In this document: positions 33,718 to 44,671 of the stretch, in pieces | How positions within the stretch are numbered: the stretch's first letter is position 1 | How the letters are laid out: each line of letters begins with the position of its first letter | Assembly (NCBI GenBank): GCA_020736575.1 | Contig: JAGPYM010000010.1 | Span: 62,001-126,000 of the forward strand | DNA: 64,000 nt | Direction: 5' to 3' | Source of the DNA: Thelonectria olida | Lineage: Eukaryota; Ascomycota; Sordariomycetes; Hypocreales; Nectriaceae | Position numbers and translations under genes: made by a program | Notes under the pieces: generated by a model | What the model was told of the DNA's origin: nothing | Databases searched by the model: none | The model's input: only the letters and a program-made list of their open reading frames with translations

Positions 33718-35679
33718 ATGATGCCCGGTTCATCCCTTTCAGAGGCCGACCAGACGAATAATGGCCGAAAGGCACGTACCAAGACCTTCTCCGGGTGCTG
33801 GACCTGCAGAGCCAAACACGTCAAATGCGACGAGAGCCGCCCCGTCTGCAACCGCTGTCGACGGTCTGGCCTCTCATGCGAGGGCTATGGCGTGAGACTG
33901 TCTTGGATCTCAGTGCGCGGCCCATCGAATTTTCGATCACGGGGGGCGTCGGCGAGGAAGGCCGGCCGCATGCAAGTGAGCAAGGCCTCCCAGGCCCAAG
34001 AGGCGACCCCAGGGGAGCAATCCACGCTTCAGCCATCCCCCACCGGAGATGATCGGCAAGACAATAGGGAGTCGACCATCGCTTCTGAGGGCTCGACACA
34101 GCCTGAAACCGGCGGCTCTGTTATGGACTTGGGTCCTTCGCCTGAGGAGGAGTCGCCCAGTGGCGAGCTGAATAATCGGATAAACCAGTCCTACAAGGTG
34201 CTGGGCCAAGACCTCACTGCAAGGACTTCACATCACTCACATGCACCTCCTCGGCGGCAGGCCATCGAGCACTCTCGCAGCAGGAACGATGCCTCTGACA
34301 TACAGCCCAGCGGTACCGGCGTGGCCTCTGGCGAGACATCCGGATCCTTACATTCCAACGACCAGAACGACGAACAGCAAGACATAACATGGCTCCCCCC
34401 GCGTCGATCTACCTCGCCACCTGCAACACAGCTATCGAACCATGGAAACCAGCAGCTCAACATCCCTAGCCCAGGGACTCCTCTACGACACTTGGATGTT
34501 TTGCCGAACCCAGGACTTCAATGCCAGTTACTGGAACATTGGACTCTGCATCTCTGCGATGCTTTGAATCCAGTGCCAGGCGTGCACAACCCCATGCGCA
34601 CCATCATGATGCCCATTGCCCTCGAAGGAGCCCGCGCAGACCTAAAGACTTCGACTGGGGCAACAGCATTGTTTCATCTCATCTGTTCGGCTTCTGCGTT
34701 TCATTTGTCACAACGGAGCACGCCAGAATCAAAGCGCGAGCTGGAGAGCGCGGCGTTGGAGCATCACAATCTGGGCATCACGCATCTCGGCCAAAACATC
34801 CAGTCTGATGACCGCAGCCAATGCGTGCCATTGCTTGCGTCGCTTGTCATGTGCATTCTGAACGAAGCCATCACGGTCCCAACTCCGTTTTGGCGCCTTC
34901 ATTTTCGAGGCGCCGTCGAATGGGTCAACCATATCAACCCTCAAGTATGGCACCAGACTGAATCGGCCTCGGTCATCTATCAAATGTTTATCGGCATGGC
35001 TACTCTTGTGCAATGCCAACTGCTGTTAGACGGTCGCGAAGCCTTCTTGTGGGATCTTCCGTACGACCCGCTGACCCAACCGGAGCCTTACTGCCTAGAC
35101 ATGGCGTTTGGCATGCCCCAACCCGTTATGCAGTGTCTGCAGACGATCAATGCCATGCAGATGGAAGACAAGCGGTCCAACGGCCCGCCGAACCCTTCCA
35201 GGGCCCAAGACTTTGACCGACTAGAAGTTGAACTCTTCCTCTCAACGCCCAAGAAGCCGAGTTCGGCAGTGGGCAAAGAATACGGCGATTTGGTCTATCA
35301 CCACGGCTACACGTATTACTTTGCCGCACTGATTTACATGAAGCGCACCGTCAAGGACACGCCGATTGAGGACGTGCAAGCTCTGATTGAGCAGTCTCTC
35401 TACCACATGGAAGCGATCGAGACGTCAACCGACCGCCCGTTCTCGCCCATGCTCTGGCCAATGGCCATCTTGGCATTCGAGACGACGCACACGATGCCGC
35501 AGAACCGTATACTGAAATGCTTGGAAACGTTTGCAGACAGATCTGGATTTGCAATCTGGACGCAGCTGGCGAATTTGGTTCGGGATCTATGGGCGCTGCG
35601 GAAAACGGAAGGAAATTCGAGGATGAAATGGCACAGAAGTGTTCTCACGTCGATGAACGATAGCTTCATGTTGCTCTGA
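33718..35679 (+). CDS. Zn2Cys6 transcription factor with C-terminal fungal domain
   Basis: Nuclear regulator. Single exon of 653 residues from the ATG at 33718 (MMPGSSLSEADQTNN); an in-frame ATG at 33640 would add 26 residues. The zinc cluster reads SGCWTCRAKHVKC then DESRPVCNRCRRSGLSC, spaced CX2CX6CX6CX2CX6C. A long low-complexity linker rich in Ser, Gln, Asn and Pro runs from about residue 80 to 270. The Fungal_trans_2-type region follows: LLEHWTLHLCDALNPVPG, then RAVEW-type FRGAVEWVNHI. No intron is needed. The next gene downstream is a CYP505-like P450 on the same strand, 1.2 kb away, which could be a target. This is inference. Confidence 0.88.
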   Translation: MMPGSSLSEADQTNNGRKARTKTFSGCWTCRAKHVKCDESRPVCNRCRRSGLSCEGYGVRLSWISVRGPSNFRSRGASARKAGRMQVSKASQAQEATPGEQSTLQPSPTGDDRQDNRESTIASEGSTQPETGGSVMDLGPSPEEESPSGELNNRINQSYKVLGQDLTARTSHHSHAPPRRQAIEHSRSRNDASDIQPSGTGVASGETSGSLHSNDQNDEQQDITWLPPRRSTSPPATQLSNHGNQQLNIPSPGTPLRHLDVLPNPGLQCQLLEHWTLHLCDALNPVPGVHNPMRTIMMPIALEGARADLKTSTGATALFHLICSASAFHLSQRSTPESKRELESAALEHHNLGITHLGQNIQSDDRSQCVPLLASLVMCILNEAITVPTPFWRLHFRGAVEWVNHINPQVWHQTESASVIYQMFIGMATLVQCQLLLDGREAFLWDLPYDPLTQPEPYCLDMAFGMPQPVMQCLQTINAMQMEDKRSNGPPNPSRAQDFDRLEVELFLSTPKKPSSAVGKEYGDLVYHHGYTYYFAALIYMKRTVKDTPIEDVQALIEQSLYHMEAIETSTDRPFSPMLWPMAILAFETTHTMPQNRILKCLETFADRSGFAIWTQLANLVRDLWALRKTEGNSRMKWHRSVLTSMNDSFMLL

Positions 35680-36910
35680 AAAAGAAGAAGAAGAGCAAAG
35701 ATGCGAGTACAAATTAATGATAATGAATGAACAAGAACGAATGGCTGGCAGGCTGCACACTACTCGGTGTTGGGGTTTCAGGACGTTGGATCCTGTCGAC
35801 CTGTCGCACCCTATTCCCTACCATACCTATTCGTGCCTTCTCGATAACGTGGCTAATGGGATGCATAACTTATAGGCGTTCAGATGACAGACCTCGGGCT
35901 CTTTCAAAAGGAGTTCGCCCCGCGCAACGATAACAGAAGGAGGAGTATCCGAGTGGTACGACGTACGCGGGGAGATCAGGCTCTAGTCTCCGCGTAGCAG
36001 AAGGTTGGGCACCTAGTATTACCTTCCATCTAACGTTGGGCTTGATGCATCCCGTCCGACGATGCGAAAGACTCCAACGGCTGAAGGTGCGACGAAGAGA
36101 TACCTAAGGTTGGAAGTCCATCAATGCCTTATCTACTAAGCGAGCCATGCACTGCAGCATCTCCCCTCCCGTCGTACGGCTCCTGCCAAGTGCCTATACC
36201 TACTCTTCCTGGGGTCTACGTGTGTGTCGCTACGTATTCATAGCTTTCTTTATTTTACAGTGTATTGATCGAGGTCATTTTCAAAATGATTGATTGTTTA
36301 TTTTGTTTCATCAATAGATGTTCAAAACGTAAACGGAAAAAATCATTCATTTAACTCCCTTTCAAGCATCCATGTTGGCAGCTCTCGAGGTGGGGAGTGT
36401 TATGGGGACAGACAGCTAGCAACTGTCGCTCCCTCGGAGCTATCCCGTGTACGTCGTGCCATCGTTGGCGAGACCAATTGTTCTAACTCGTTTAGTAATG
36501 CCCATATGCACCTTGTCCCTACTCTGCATTGATCTACGGGGTGTCAAGGGTGTTCAGCTTGCCTCGTCAGAGCGGCTGGCCCCGAAGCTAGCCACCTCGT
36601 CCGGCCGGGGCCTATGAGAGAGCTGGGATTGAGCTTTGCGATGACTTCACTGGAATTGTGCTACTCCACACTCACTGAGACATGCATGCACGGCATGACA
36701 GAGCCAATCGACGGCCGAGATATATGCCGTGTCTCACTCGGTAGTGAGACCATGGCCAAATTAGTGGACGGCCTCTGACGCAGGCGTGAGGATCACCCTT
36801 TAAGGGCGGTCAATCCCTTTGGTTCCCCAGAGCGGCCACAAAAGTTGAGGCCTGACCTTCTTCTCTTCTTTTCACTTCTCAGAGAGAGTCGCGCGGTACA
36901 AAACTACACC
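35680..36910. other. Intergenic region upstream of the CYP505-like P450
   Basis: 1.2 kb with no protein gene recognised. A hairpin with tRNA-like neighbouring sequence lies at about 35945-36010. The right end, with CT-rich leader, is the P450 promoter. Confidence 0.45.
35964..35996. other. GC-rich hairpin
   Basis: TACGCGGGGAGA at 35964-35975 pairs with TCTCCGCGTA at 35987-35996, with a two-base G bulge and an 11-base loop. The sequence just before it (CCGAGTGG) resembles a tRNA A box, but no B box follows. Function unknown. Confidence 0.4.
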
Positions 36911-38284
36911 ATGTCTCAACCGATCCCTCAACCGCCGGGCCTCCCTCTCGTCGGGAACGTCCTCGACATCAATACCAACAATACCTGGGCCTCGTTGAAG
37001 ACGCTCGCTGAGAAATACGGCGAGATCTTCCAGATCAAGGTCCTTGGCCACACCGTTGTCTTTGTCGCCGGCGCTGCCCTAGCCGAGGAGCTGTGCGACG
37101 AGAAGCGATTCCGCAAGTACGTGGGCGGCCCCATTGTCGAGATCCGATACGCCGTCCACGATGCCCTCTTTACTGCCTTTGACCACGAGGCCAGCTGGGG
37201 CATCGCCCATCGCATCATTGCCCCGAAGCTGTCGACGGCTTCCATCACCGAGAGGTTTGACGACATGAACGACACGGCGACCGAGCTCCTCGCGAAGTGG
37301 AAGGGCCTCGGCACCAACAACAAGATCTCCCCCATCGGCGAGCTCAACAGGCTCAACCTTGAAGCCACCACATTTGCCCTCTTTGGTAAGCGACTGCATT
37401 GCCTAGAAGGCCCAGAGCACCCCATGCTCAAGGCAATGGAGGACTCGACGTCGGAAGCCATGAAGCGGCCCAACAGACCCGGCTTTCTCAACTGGCTGGT
37501 TCACGGTAAAAAGTTCAAGTCTGCCACGGCGACGATGCGTGCGTACGCTGCCGATCTGGTCAAGCATCGCAAGGAAAACCCCACAGATCGCGACGATTGT
37601 CTCACGGCCATGCTCGACGCCAAAGATCCCGAGACGGGCATCGCCTTGACCGAGTCGCAGGTCATTGATGAGATTGTGTCCATGCCCATTGGCAGCAGCA
37701 CGGCACCTTGCCTCGTCAGCACCGCCATCTACTTGATGCTAAAGAACCCGCATGTCATCGCCACAGCTCGCAAAGAGATCGATGCCGTGGTTGGCGCTGG
37801 GGAGCTGACCCACGCACACATTTCGCAGCTCCCGTATATTGCGGGCCTCGTTCGCGAGTCGCTTCGTCTTGCGTTTCCTGCGCCCGGGTTCAACATCGAG
37901 CCCATCCCCAGCGAGAGCAAGGCTCCGGTGCTGCTGGGAGGCGGCAGGTACCAGGTCGCCCACGACCAGGCCATGATCCTCGTGCTTGCCGGCGTGAACC
38001 GTGACGCCAACGTGTTCGAGGATCCCCTCGCCTTCCGACCGGAGCGCATGGTCGGAGAGGCCTACGAGAAGCTGCCCGCTGGCGTCAAGAAGGGCTTCGG
38101 CAACGGAAAGCGAGAGTGCATCGGGAAGCACTATGCCTGGCTATGGTTGATGACTATCATGACCAGGCTCATCAAGGAGGTTGACTTTGAGATGGCTGAT
38201 GCGAATTATGAGCTCCATATGGATGGCTGGTTCAATGTGCGCCCAGTCGACTTCTTTGTGAATGTCAAGCCGAGGGCTGCTTGA
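36911..38284 (+). CDS. Soluble CYP505-like cytochrome P450, haem domain only
   Basis: Single exon, 457 residues, starting MSQPIPQPPGLPLVGNVLDI with no membrane anchor. It resembles the haem half of P450foxy/BM3-type enzymes (CYP505): AEKYGEIFQIKVLG, CDEKRFRKYVGGP, VHDALFTAFDHEASWGIAHR and the haem loop FGNGKRECIGKHYAW with its Cys ligand. The K-helix ExxR is RESLRL and the PERF-like block is FRPERM. Two things are odd. The flavodoxin/reductase half found in CYP505 proteins is absent; the frame stops right after VKPRAA. And the I-helix, normally AGHETT in this group, reads PIGSSTAP, so the acidic residue of the acid-alcohol pair is lost. Reaction and redox partner are therefore unclear. A non-monooxygenase or peroxide-driven role is possible. 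Confidence 0.88.
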   Translation: MSQPIPQPPGLPLVGNVLDINTNNTWASLKTLAEKYGEIFQIKVLGHTVVFVAGAALAEELCDEKRFRKYVGGPIVEIRYAVHDALFTAFDHEASWGIAHRIIAPKLSTASITERFDDMNDTATELLAKWKGLGTNNKISPIGELNRLNLEATTFALFGKRLHCLEGPEHPMLKAMEDSTSEAMKRPNRPGFLNWLVHGKKFKSATATMRAYAADLVKHRKENPTDRDDCLTAMLDAKDPETGIALTESQVIDEIVSMPIGSSTAPCLVSTAIYLMLKNPHVIATARKEIDAVVGAGELTHAHISQLPYIAGLVRESLRLAFPAPGFNIEPIPSESKAPVLLGGGRYQVAHDQAMILVLAGVNRDANVFEDPLAFRPERMVGEAYEKLPAGVKKGFGNGKRECIGKHYAWLWLMTIMTRLIKEVDFEMADANYELHMDGWFNVRPVDFFVNVKPRAA

Positions 38285-38902
38285 GGTTCATTGACTGCCG
38301 ATCCAAAGATGTCTTGAATGATGGTGGGAGGACAGACGGAACAAGCTTAGGGCTTTTTGGTCAGAGATTGAAAACTTAATGAGCTGGAAATTATGATTAA
38401 TATCAAGGACGAATGTATGATGAGACGGTGTCGTGGTTCAGGTGATCGCCATTATGCGTGAGGCAGTTCAGACGGTCGTTGAACAACATGAGCCCCTGGC
38501 AATATTCGGGTCCATCGCAGTTGCTTTCAGCTTCATTAGTGTAGGGCCCATGAACAGTGCCGCATCCTTCGCCTGTATCGCCCGGCATAGCCACGCTGGA
38601 TTGTCAATCACTGGCCAAAACTCCGCAGGCAACAACATAAATAAGGTGATCTGCGCATTGTCACCCAATAACCAACAGACAGGACTGCTCGGTCGCTTGG
38701 GTATTAAAACGGCACACCCCTCAAATACGTCAATGATCTTGAGTGTCATCCAGAAAAAAAGAAACCCCGAACGATCTCACAGTCGTCAGATTTCCACCAC
38801 CTCTCTCGCCATCTCTTCCGCACACATCGAATTTCGAGCTTCCAACTTTGACTTGGATTCCTAGTTCCTTCCTTATTCCTAAAAACCCCGCATTTCGTCG
38901 AC
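38285..38902. other. Intergenic region, P450 to small protein
   Basis: About 620 bp. Frames on both strands (such as 38433-38864) carry no recognisable domain. I see no element beyond a CT-rich leader just before 38903. Confidence 0.4.
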
Positions 38903-39250
38903 ATGCATTACAAAAACTTGATGCTGGCCTTTGCTGCTGTTGTGAGCGGCGCAAACACGCAGCCCCAAGCAGCAGCGCCAGCAGCCCGTGGTGGTGTTCT
39001 CACGGCGATCCTTAATTCTCCGTTTCTTGGCACCATCGGCGGGGTGGCCTTGGGAACGGTCATCGCCAGGCAAGCGAACCAGGCATGGGCAAACAGAAAG
39101 TGTGGGATTTCAAACTCCAAGGAGAACGATGAGATGCGTGATGCGATTGCAGCAGTCATTGCGGCTCACCCAGACGTCTCGTCACACACGTTCACCTTGG
39201 ATAGACCGGACGGGGAATATACCATCACTGTCTCGTTTGAAGGTCGTTAG
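38903..39250 (+). CDS. Small putative secreted protein, family unknown
   Basis: Single exon, 115 residues. The N-terminus MHYKNLMLAFAAVVSGANT looks like a signal peptide. An Ala-rich stretch follows, then a hydrophobic Gly-rich segment FLGTIGGVALGTVIAR that could be a second membrane or surface-active helix. The rest is a small domain with one Cys (NRKCGISNSKEND) and a predicted alpha/beta ending DGEYTITVSFEGR. I do not recognise the family. It may be an exported or membrane-attached small protein. The codon choice looks normal for the window. Confidence 0.5.
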   Translation: MHYKNLMLAFAAVVSGANTQPQAAAPAARGGVLTAILNSPFLGTIGGVALGTVIARQANQAWANRKCGISNSKENDEMRDAIAAVIAAHPDVSSHTFTLDRPDGEYTITVSFEGR

Positions 39251-40172
39251 ATGGTCTTGATGGAGCGACGTATTGTAACTGCATTACCTTATCGATATAA
39301 AGTACTGATATCAAGACAACATCCTTCATCTCCCCATAAATCATCGCTTTTTGCTCGGTGTTTTCTAAAGGAGCTCTAAATATGGTGCATTAGAGAGGGA
39401 GATAGCTCTGCGTCGGATGATGTCGAAATGAAAACGGTCCCAAGGCCCTGAAAGTTTGCTAGGAACAAGGACAAAACGTTTTCGTGAAGAGAGCGCTCTT
39501 AATGCATGGTCTTGAGCTCGAAGCTTTCTAGACTCATTGGGTAACCGGACTCGAGTACTGCCCAAAGCAGAGAGTATAGTAACGGAATGTCAACAGCCCA
39601 ATAGAACTTTAATACCCTACAAAGGCATTTGAGACCCCTTCTTCTCTCAAGCTGCAGTACTGTTAGTTGGCTTTTCCCACACCGCAATACATGAAACATA
39701 CCAGTTTAAACATGCATATGACGGTCTCTACTGGCAAACTCGCCAGCATATTTCGTTCATCTTGGACTGCAGGGACGATATATTGTCACTCCCGGGCCAG
39801 AGGATGCAGAAGTGTTGGATTCAAGAGGCAGCCACTTATTGTATAGCTTGGGGCCTGAATGAAGGGAGTCAATGGAAGGGTTGTCAAGGCGGGAGTAAAT
39901 TGTAGGTGGTTTTCTGGAGCCGCCGTTGTTCCCCCACGGAATATGGTATACTCAAGACTACGGTGACGTTAAAATGAAGCACTTGAACGAAGATTAAAAA
40001 TCAATATTGATAATTTTTACAGCTGGCTTGAGAATAGCTGTAAAAAGATGAGAAATACTCCATCAAGAACTATGAGAGGAGAAAATATACTAGAGAAACT
40101 CCAGTATCGAGTGCAAAGCCAATGCTTCATCTACCCGTATCCTTGCACAAATGAGGCCGGCTGATTGTGTCA
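39251..40172. other. AT-rich intergenic region
   Basis: About 920 bp, clearly more AT-rich than neighbouring genes from about 39940 on. No gene recognised. It could be mildly mutated non-coding sequence flanking the accessory island that follows. Confidence 0.45.
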
Positions 40173-42173
40173 TTATCGGATCTTGCCCTTCTTTGCCGTT
40201 CCTCGACAGTCAATGTGACGTCGCTCGAGAACACCGACTCCAAGTCTCTCATAAACATGTCCATCCGAATTGTTGCTAGTACTCGAAATGCAATGGACTA
40301 GAATAACCCAATGAGTCTGTGAGTCATTCGCAGGCTCTGTTTTGTTGTTTCCTACCACAATACACGTCAGCGGCCTAGTGAGCTCTCGAAGAGGCTCGTC
40401 AAAGATGAGAGACTCGGCGGCAGGCTCGTCGATAATGTCCCAAACTGGCGCCTCTAGCTCAGGAGCTTGTCCGTCGCCATCTCCTTGCCTTTCATCCGAA
40501 GTTCCAGAGAAAGGTGATTTGATGTCGTCCTGCCATGCAGCCTTTCCAAAGGGCACGGGCAAATACCGAATGCCGCCGTCGTAGGCCATCCACGACCAAG
40601 AAGGAACCGGGTTACCACGAGTAGTTGGGATGCGACTCAAGCTCTCGCACCCTCGCTGCCAGAGCAAGGACCGATATAGGTAAATATCAAAAATTCCATA
40701 TCCGCCGCTTGTGTGGAATGTGTCGAGAAGTCTAGCCTCAACCCCCTTAATGGCGACCGGTCGGTCAGAGACGCGGGAGAGAGCCAGCTTAGAGAAGCGT
40801 TCGTAGAGATCCTGGAAGAACTCAATCTTCATGCCCTTGACATATTTATCGGCCGAGTGAGGGAAGTTTGCGTCGCCGAGGAATGAGGCCTTGCGACTGT
40901 AGGGACGAATTAGCAGGTTGACCGAGGCTCAAGGAGTGATACGTACTTTTTCATCTTGGTCATTGTCTCACATCGCACGCCGCCGCCGCATTCCCAGTAC
41001 GACTGCAGTTCTGTAAAATAAATGGTTCGTCGCGACAAGGCCCGTTCTTGCATGACCCAACCTCTCTGATTGAGCTCGCTCTGGTCTACGTGGCTGTGGA
41101 AGTCGTCGATGGCCTCGCAAGCGTAGTACGTCTCATCTCCCAGCTTCATCGGAATGCACCGCCTTTCGGGGCGCGACTTGAGAAACCCATCACTGGTCCC
41201 GGAAGCGCAGCTTGCGGCAATGGTGCAGTATGCCGAGCTAAAGACTTGCTCCATGAGTTTGGACTCGGCGTCCCAATCACTCGAGTCGTCCTGAACGATG
41301 CAGATTGAGTCAATCCAGAGATAGTCCAGCTTGAGTCCCCGGGCTATATGAACCGCGTCCCGGAACGTCTTTGGGAGAAGCGACACCTCGAAACCACGCA
41401 TGAGCGTCTCAATATTAGACTTTAATGCACAAAACTTTGCGTGCTGCTGAGGGGAACCCCAACGATGAGACAGAGCTGCATATTTCTTGGGTTTCCTCAG
41501 CGAAAGGGAAATCTCCAGAAGTCGAACCATATCGGACTTAGAGTCGCCAATGTCAAGGAGGCGTCTTGGCACGAAATCAAGCCGTTGAGGCAGACACTCG
41601 TGGGTGCTGTCGCAGCTTCGGATCCATTCTCTCAACACTTTGAGATGGGTTTCGCCGCCGGCATCTGGAAGCTTTGAGAAGCTAGTCTGAATATTCGGCG
41701 AAGGCTTGATTTGAGGTCCTATCTCAAGTTAGCCGTTAGCTAGTTCGGAGACTCAAAATTGACAGAGCGATCTACAAACCTGGCAACGCTGGCATCGTGG
41801 AGAGTATGATGACTGGTTGTTCTTGACCGTCGTCTACCGTGAGGTACGAGCCTACGCGGGCGAAGCGAACTATCTCGTGAGGAGAATGCAAGCGGTCTCG
41901 GATGCAGTGAGAGAGAAGTTGGCAAAGTGAGCACCCATGGCCGCCGAAGCCCTTCGCATCGAGACTATGCCGGGAATCCATGAAGTTGCACTCGACGGAC
42001 CACAGAGACAGGCCACGGCAGCGACGGCAAAGTTGGGCCTCATAAGTTTGCGGGACAGGTAAGACCAGCTCGAAATCTGCAAAGAAAGCTGGCGGAAAGG
42101 AATCGTCGGGAGTATAATTCCAGTTGTCGCTGAGCTGGAGACGAATTAATTCAGTCTTGTGGCAAAAACCCAT
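40173..42173 (-). CDS. HET-domain (heterokaryon incompatibility) protein
   Basis: Cytosolic protein of the HET family, whose members trigger cell death when genetically different hyphae fuse. At least three exons were joined; one intron lies near 41715-41775 and another near 40900-40945. The N-terminal part starts MGFCHKTELIRLQLSD and has a Cys-rich patch (CRRCRGLSLW; HGCSLCQLLSHC) common in this family. HET blocks are visible in order: YAALSHRWGSPQQ, LPKTFRDAVHIARGLKLDYLWIDSICI, DDSSDWDAESKLMEQVFSSA and RGWVMQERALSRRTIYFT. A C-terminal region with VPSWSWMAYDGGI is also typical. The start at 42173 gives a complete N-terminus. The neighbouring kinases and F-box gene make an accessory, immunity-like island. 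Which partner gene it recognises is unknown. Confidence 0.9.
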
Positions 42174-42615
42174 CCTCTGACACGACTTACGGGCTGAGGA
42201 AATAATGACGACTGTTAGTTTCCATTAATTATGGTCGACTATTGCAATCAATAAACAAAAATTGAAGTCTTGGTATAATTACACATACGGTCTAGAACAG
42301 TTGTTAGTCGCTCAGGCTGCCCAGAGCCTCCAGCCGGATAATTGCTCACAAACTGCGACGGAGGCTGCTTAGCATGGAGGTTATATACACGGGGAGATTG
42401 AAAAGAGAGGAAAATGAAGCGCAGTTACCTTCTATTTCGTGATGATTTGCATTAGCCCGGCTTGTGTATTACTTTTGAGTTATTGTCTCTTGCTCACGTA
42501 CTGCGGATTTGAGAAATTAATTAATCCTTGCTCTCGACGAAACGTATGCTGTAGACACGAGGAGAACTTACTTCCTTTCCGATTCAAAATCGAGTGTCAG
42601 CCATCGCTGGCATCT
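42174..42615. other. Intergenic region, HET gene to kinase gene
   Basis: About 440 bp, AT-rich, no gene recognised. It is the promoter of the HET gene (leftward) and the 3' region of the kinase. Confidence 0.4.
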
Positions 42616-44671
42616 TCATGGACTAGATTGTGACAGAGGACTCACGTTCTGTTGGAGAGGATGCGTAGTTAGTATGGGACTTGACTGTGTGTCGAATACG
42701 GCTTGTCGTACCCGAGTAAATTGACGATGAGGGACCGCAAGCATCCCATTGAATGTGGACGACAACGAATCGCATGGTCCTTTGGGATCCGGAGTGTTTT
42801 CGAATGGCCTCTTCCCTATCGCATCGATCGTGTCGCTTTCCAAGTCCTCGAGAATGCCCACCAACGCCTGTCTCATTCCTGCAGCATAAGTGCGATATTT
42901 CAGCTGCCCTAACGATTCGGTGTCCTGTGTAGGGTTCTGGGTCCAAGTCGCATGCGTCTTGACGCCTGGAACTGGTGATGAGGTGGCCGAATCCTGCACC
43001 TTCACAATCAATAGCTTGTTGACGATAAGATCTACCAGTCGTCGAAGAGCAGTCCCTTTGGAGCAACGCCAGTCCTTCTTGATATATGACACCCACTTTT
43101 GAACCTTGGGATGAAGCTCGGCCGTTTTGGTTTCATTACTGTCAGTTATTGTTTTGTAGAATGTGTCTTTCAGATAAATGGTGCATCTCTCCAATTCCTT
43201 GGGGCCGTAGAGTATCCAAATGACACACTCGAGGAAGATGCAACCGATGGCCCAAATGTCGAATCGTCGGGATAACTTCCCGTTCGGGTCGACCTCCATC
43301 TCTGGGGCGGCGTATCTCTTGGTCGAAACCGTGGTCTGAGTTTTGTCTCGGCGGAATTCTGTCGCTTTGTCGTGGCTCTTGGCTAATCCGACGTCAGTAA
43401 TGACCATTCTTACCGCAGGAGCTGGGTTGTCTGTTGCCCTGTCGTCTTCTCGAAAGCAGAGAATATTTTCGGGCTTCAAGTCTCCATGGCGACAGAATTG
43501 GCTGTGCAGCTCCTCAATGGCCATGGCCAGTGCGGTGAGTTGCTTGAAGGCCCAGATGAAGAAGGGTTTGTTGTCGTTAATGTCGTCCCTGGTGTCCTCG
43601 GCTGTCAAGAAGTCCCAGAGATTTCCGTGTTCTGCCCAAGGAAAAATGAAGGAGTGCTTGTCGCCTTGTTGAAAGTAGGCGATAGCCTTGATCAAGTGGT
43701 CGCTTTTCAGTTCTCTCATCATCTCAAGAGCACTGGCCTCTCGTTCAGCCAAGTTCCTGTCTGTGAAGTTCAGTTCCTTGAGCGCAACGCGAGGATGTCC
43801 GCGTTCGTCCATGACAAGCTTCTGATTTTCGTTAACTTTTTATTATCTGTGGTGAAACTAATGTTGGGCAGCTCACTTGGTCAGGCCGAAGCTGAACGTG
43901 GCCGACATGAATGCTCCTCTCCTCAACCGAGCTGTAGTTGGAAGCTCCGCTGGGCATCTTTTCGCCATATCTTGTGAATGGCAACTGACAAGACTTCTCA
44001 AAATTATACCGAAACGTGTCTTCGGTGAATACCGGACTCATAAACCACCACTGTAATCTGCAGAAGTCTACAACAGCGAGGGGGGAGAAGAACATATCAC
44101 CAACCGATTCCTGTTTGGCGGGGAGCCTGTTCTGTCCAAACTTGCCCTTGTGGAATGCCTCGATCCGGTCTGTCTTATCCATGGCGGCGAGAATAGCGAA
44201 AATCTTGTCCGCCTTCGTCATGATGAAGTCAACTAGTTCTGGCGATGGATGCACTCTGGCTCGTCGAAGTGTTGCCTCCACTTCAGCTTTTCGTAGTAGT
44301 CCATTCAACTTCGTCCTTGGGAAGAAAGTTCGACTAGGTTCGGACAGGTAGAATAGGCCCTCCACTACTCTCTCATTGAGAGCACGGACAAGGGTCTCAT
44401 CGTTGTTGGTGGCCATCTTCCACGTCTTGACTGATCTGGTGCGTGGGCTAGTTTGTCGGTGTCTCCCTGGTGTGGAAGTCGACTCGGAGGATGGACTTGG
44501 TGAGCCAGGTACACGATGCTCCAGAAACTCTTGGCTTCCGTTGTCGCTGGATAGTTTTATACCGTCGCCTTTTATCTCTTGCGTGTTATTACGGCCCTCG
44601 GCTGCGGTGGCTTTCTTATTTACTCTCTGCCCGATGCAAAACCAGTAGCAGAGCTCTGACATACGAGCCAT
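42616..44671 (-). CDS. Non-canonical protein kinase with N-terminal extension (paralogue A)
   Basis: Two exons (intron 43822-43876, both sides phase 0) give 666 residues, starting MARMSELCYWFCIGQRVNKK. The first 265 residues hold a low-complexity Ser/Pro-rich part and a helical domain (NERVVEGLFYLSEPSRTF) of no family I know. The kinase domain follows: the ATP-site Lys in RVALKELNF, a hinge IFPWAEHGNLWDF, the catalytic loop CRHGDLKPENIL and the metal motif TDVGLAK. HRD is thus RHGD and DFG is DVG, both departures from the norm but with Asp kept in each, so catalysis is plausible. RYAAPEME and DIWAIGCIFLECVIWILYG complete the C-lobe. It has the same architecture as the gene at 46025, which is transcribed the other way. 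The setting next to a HET gene suggests a signalling role in non-self recognition; this is inference. Confidence 0.85.
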
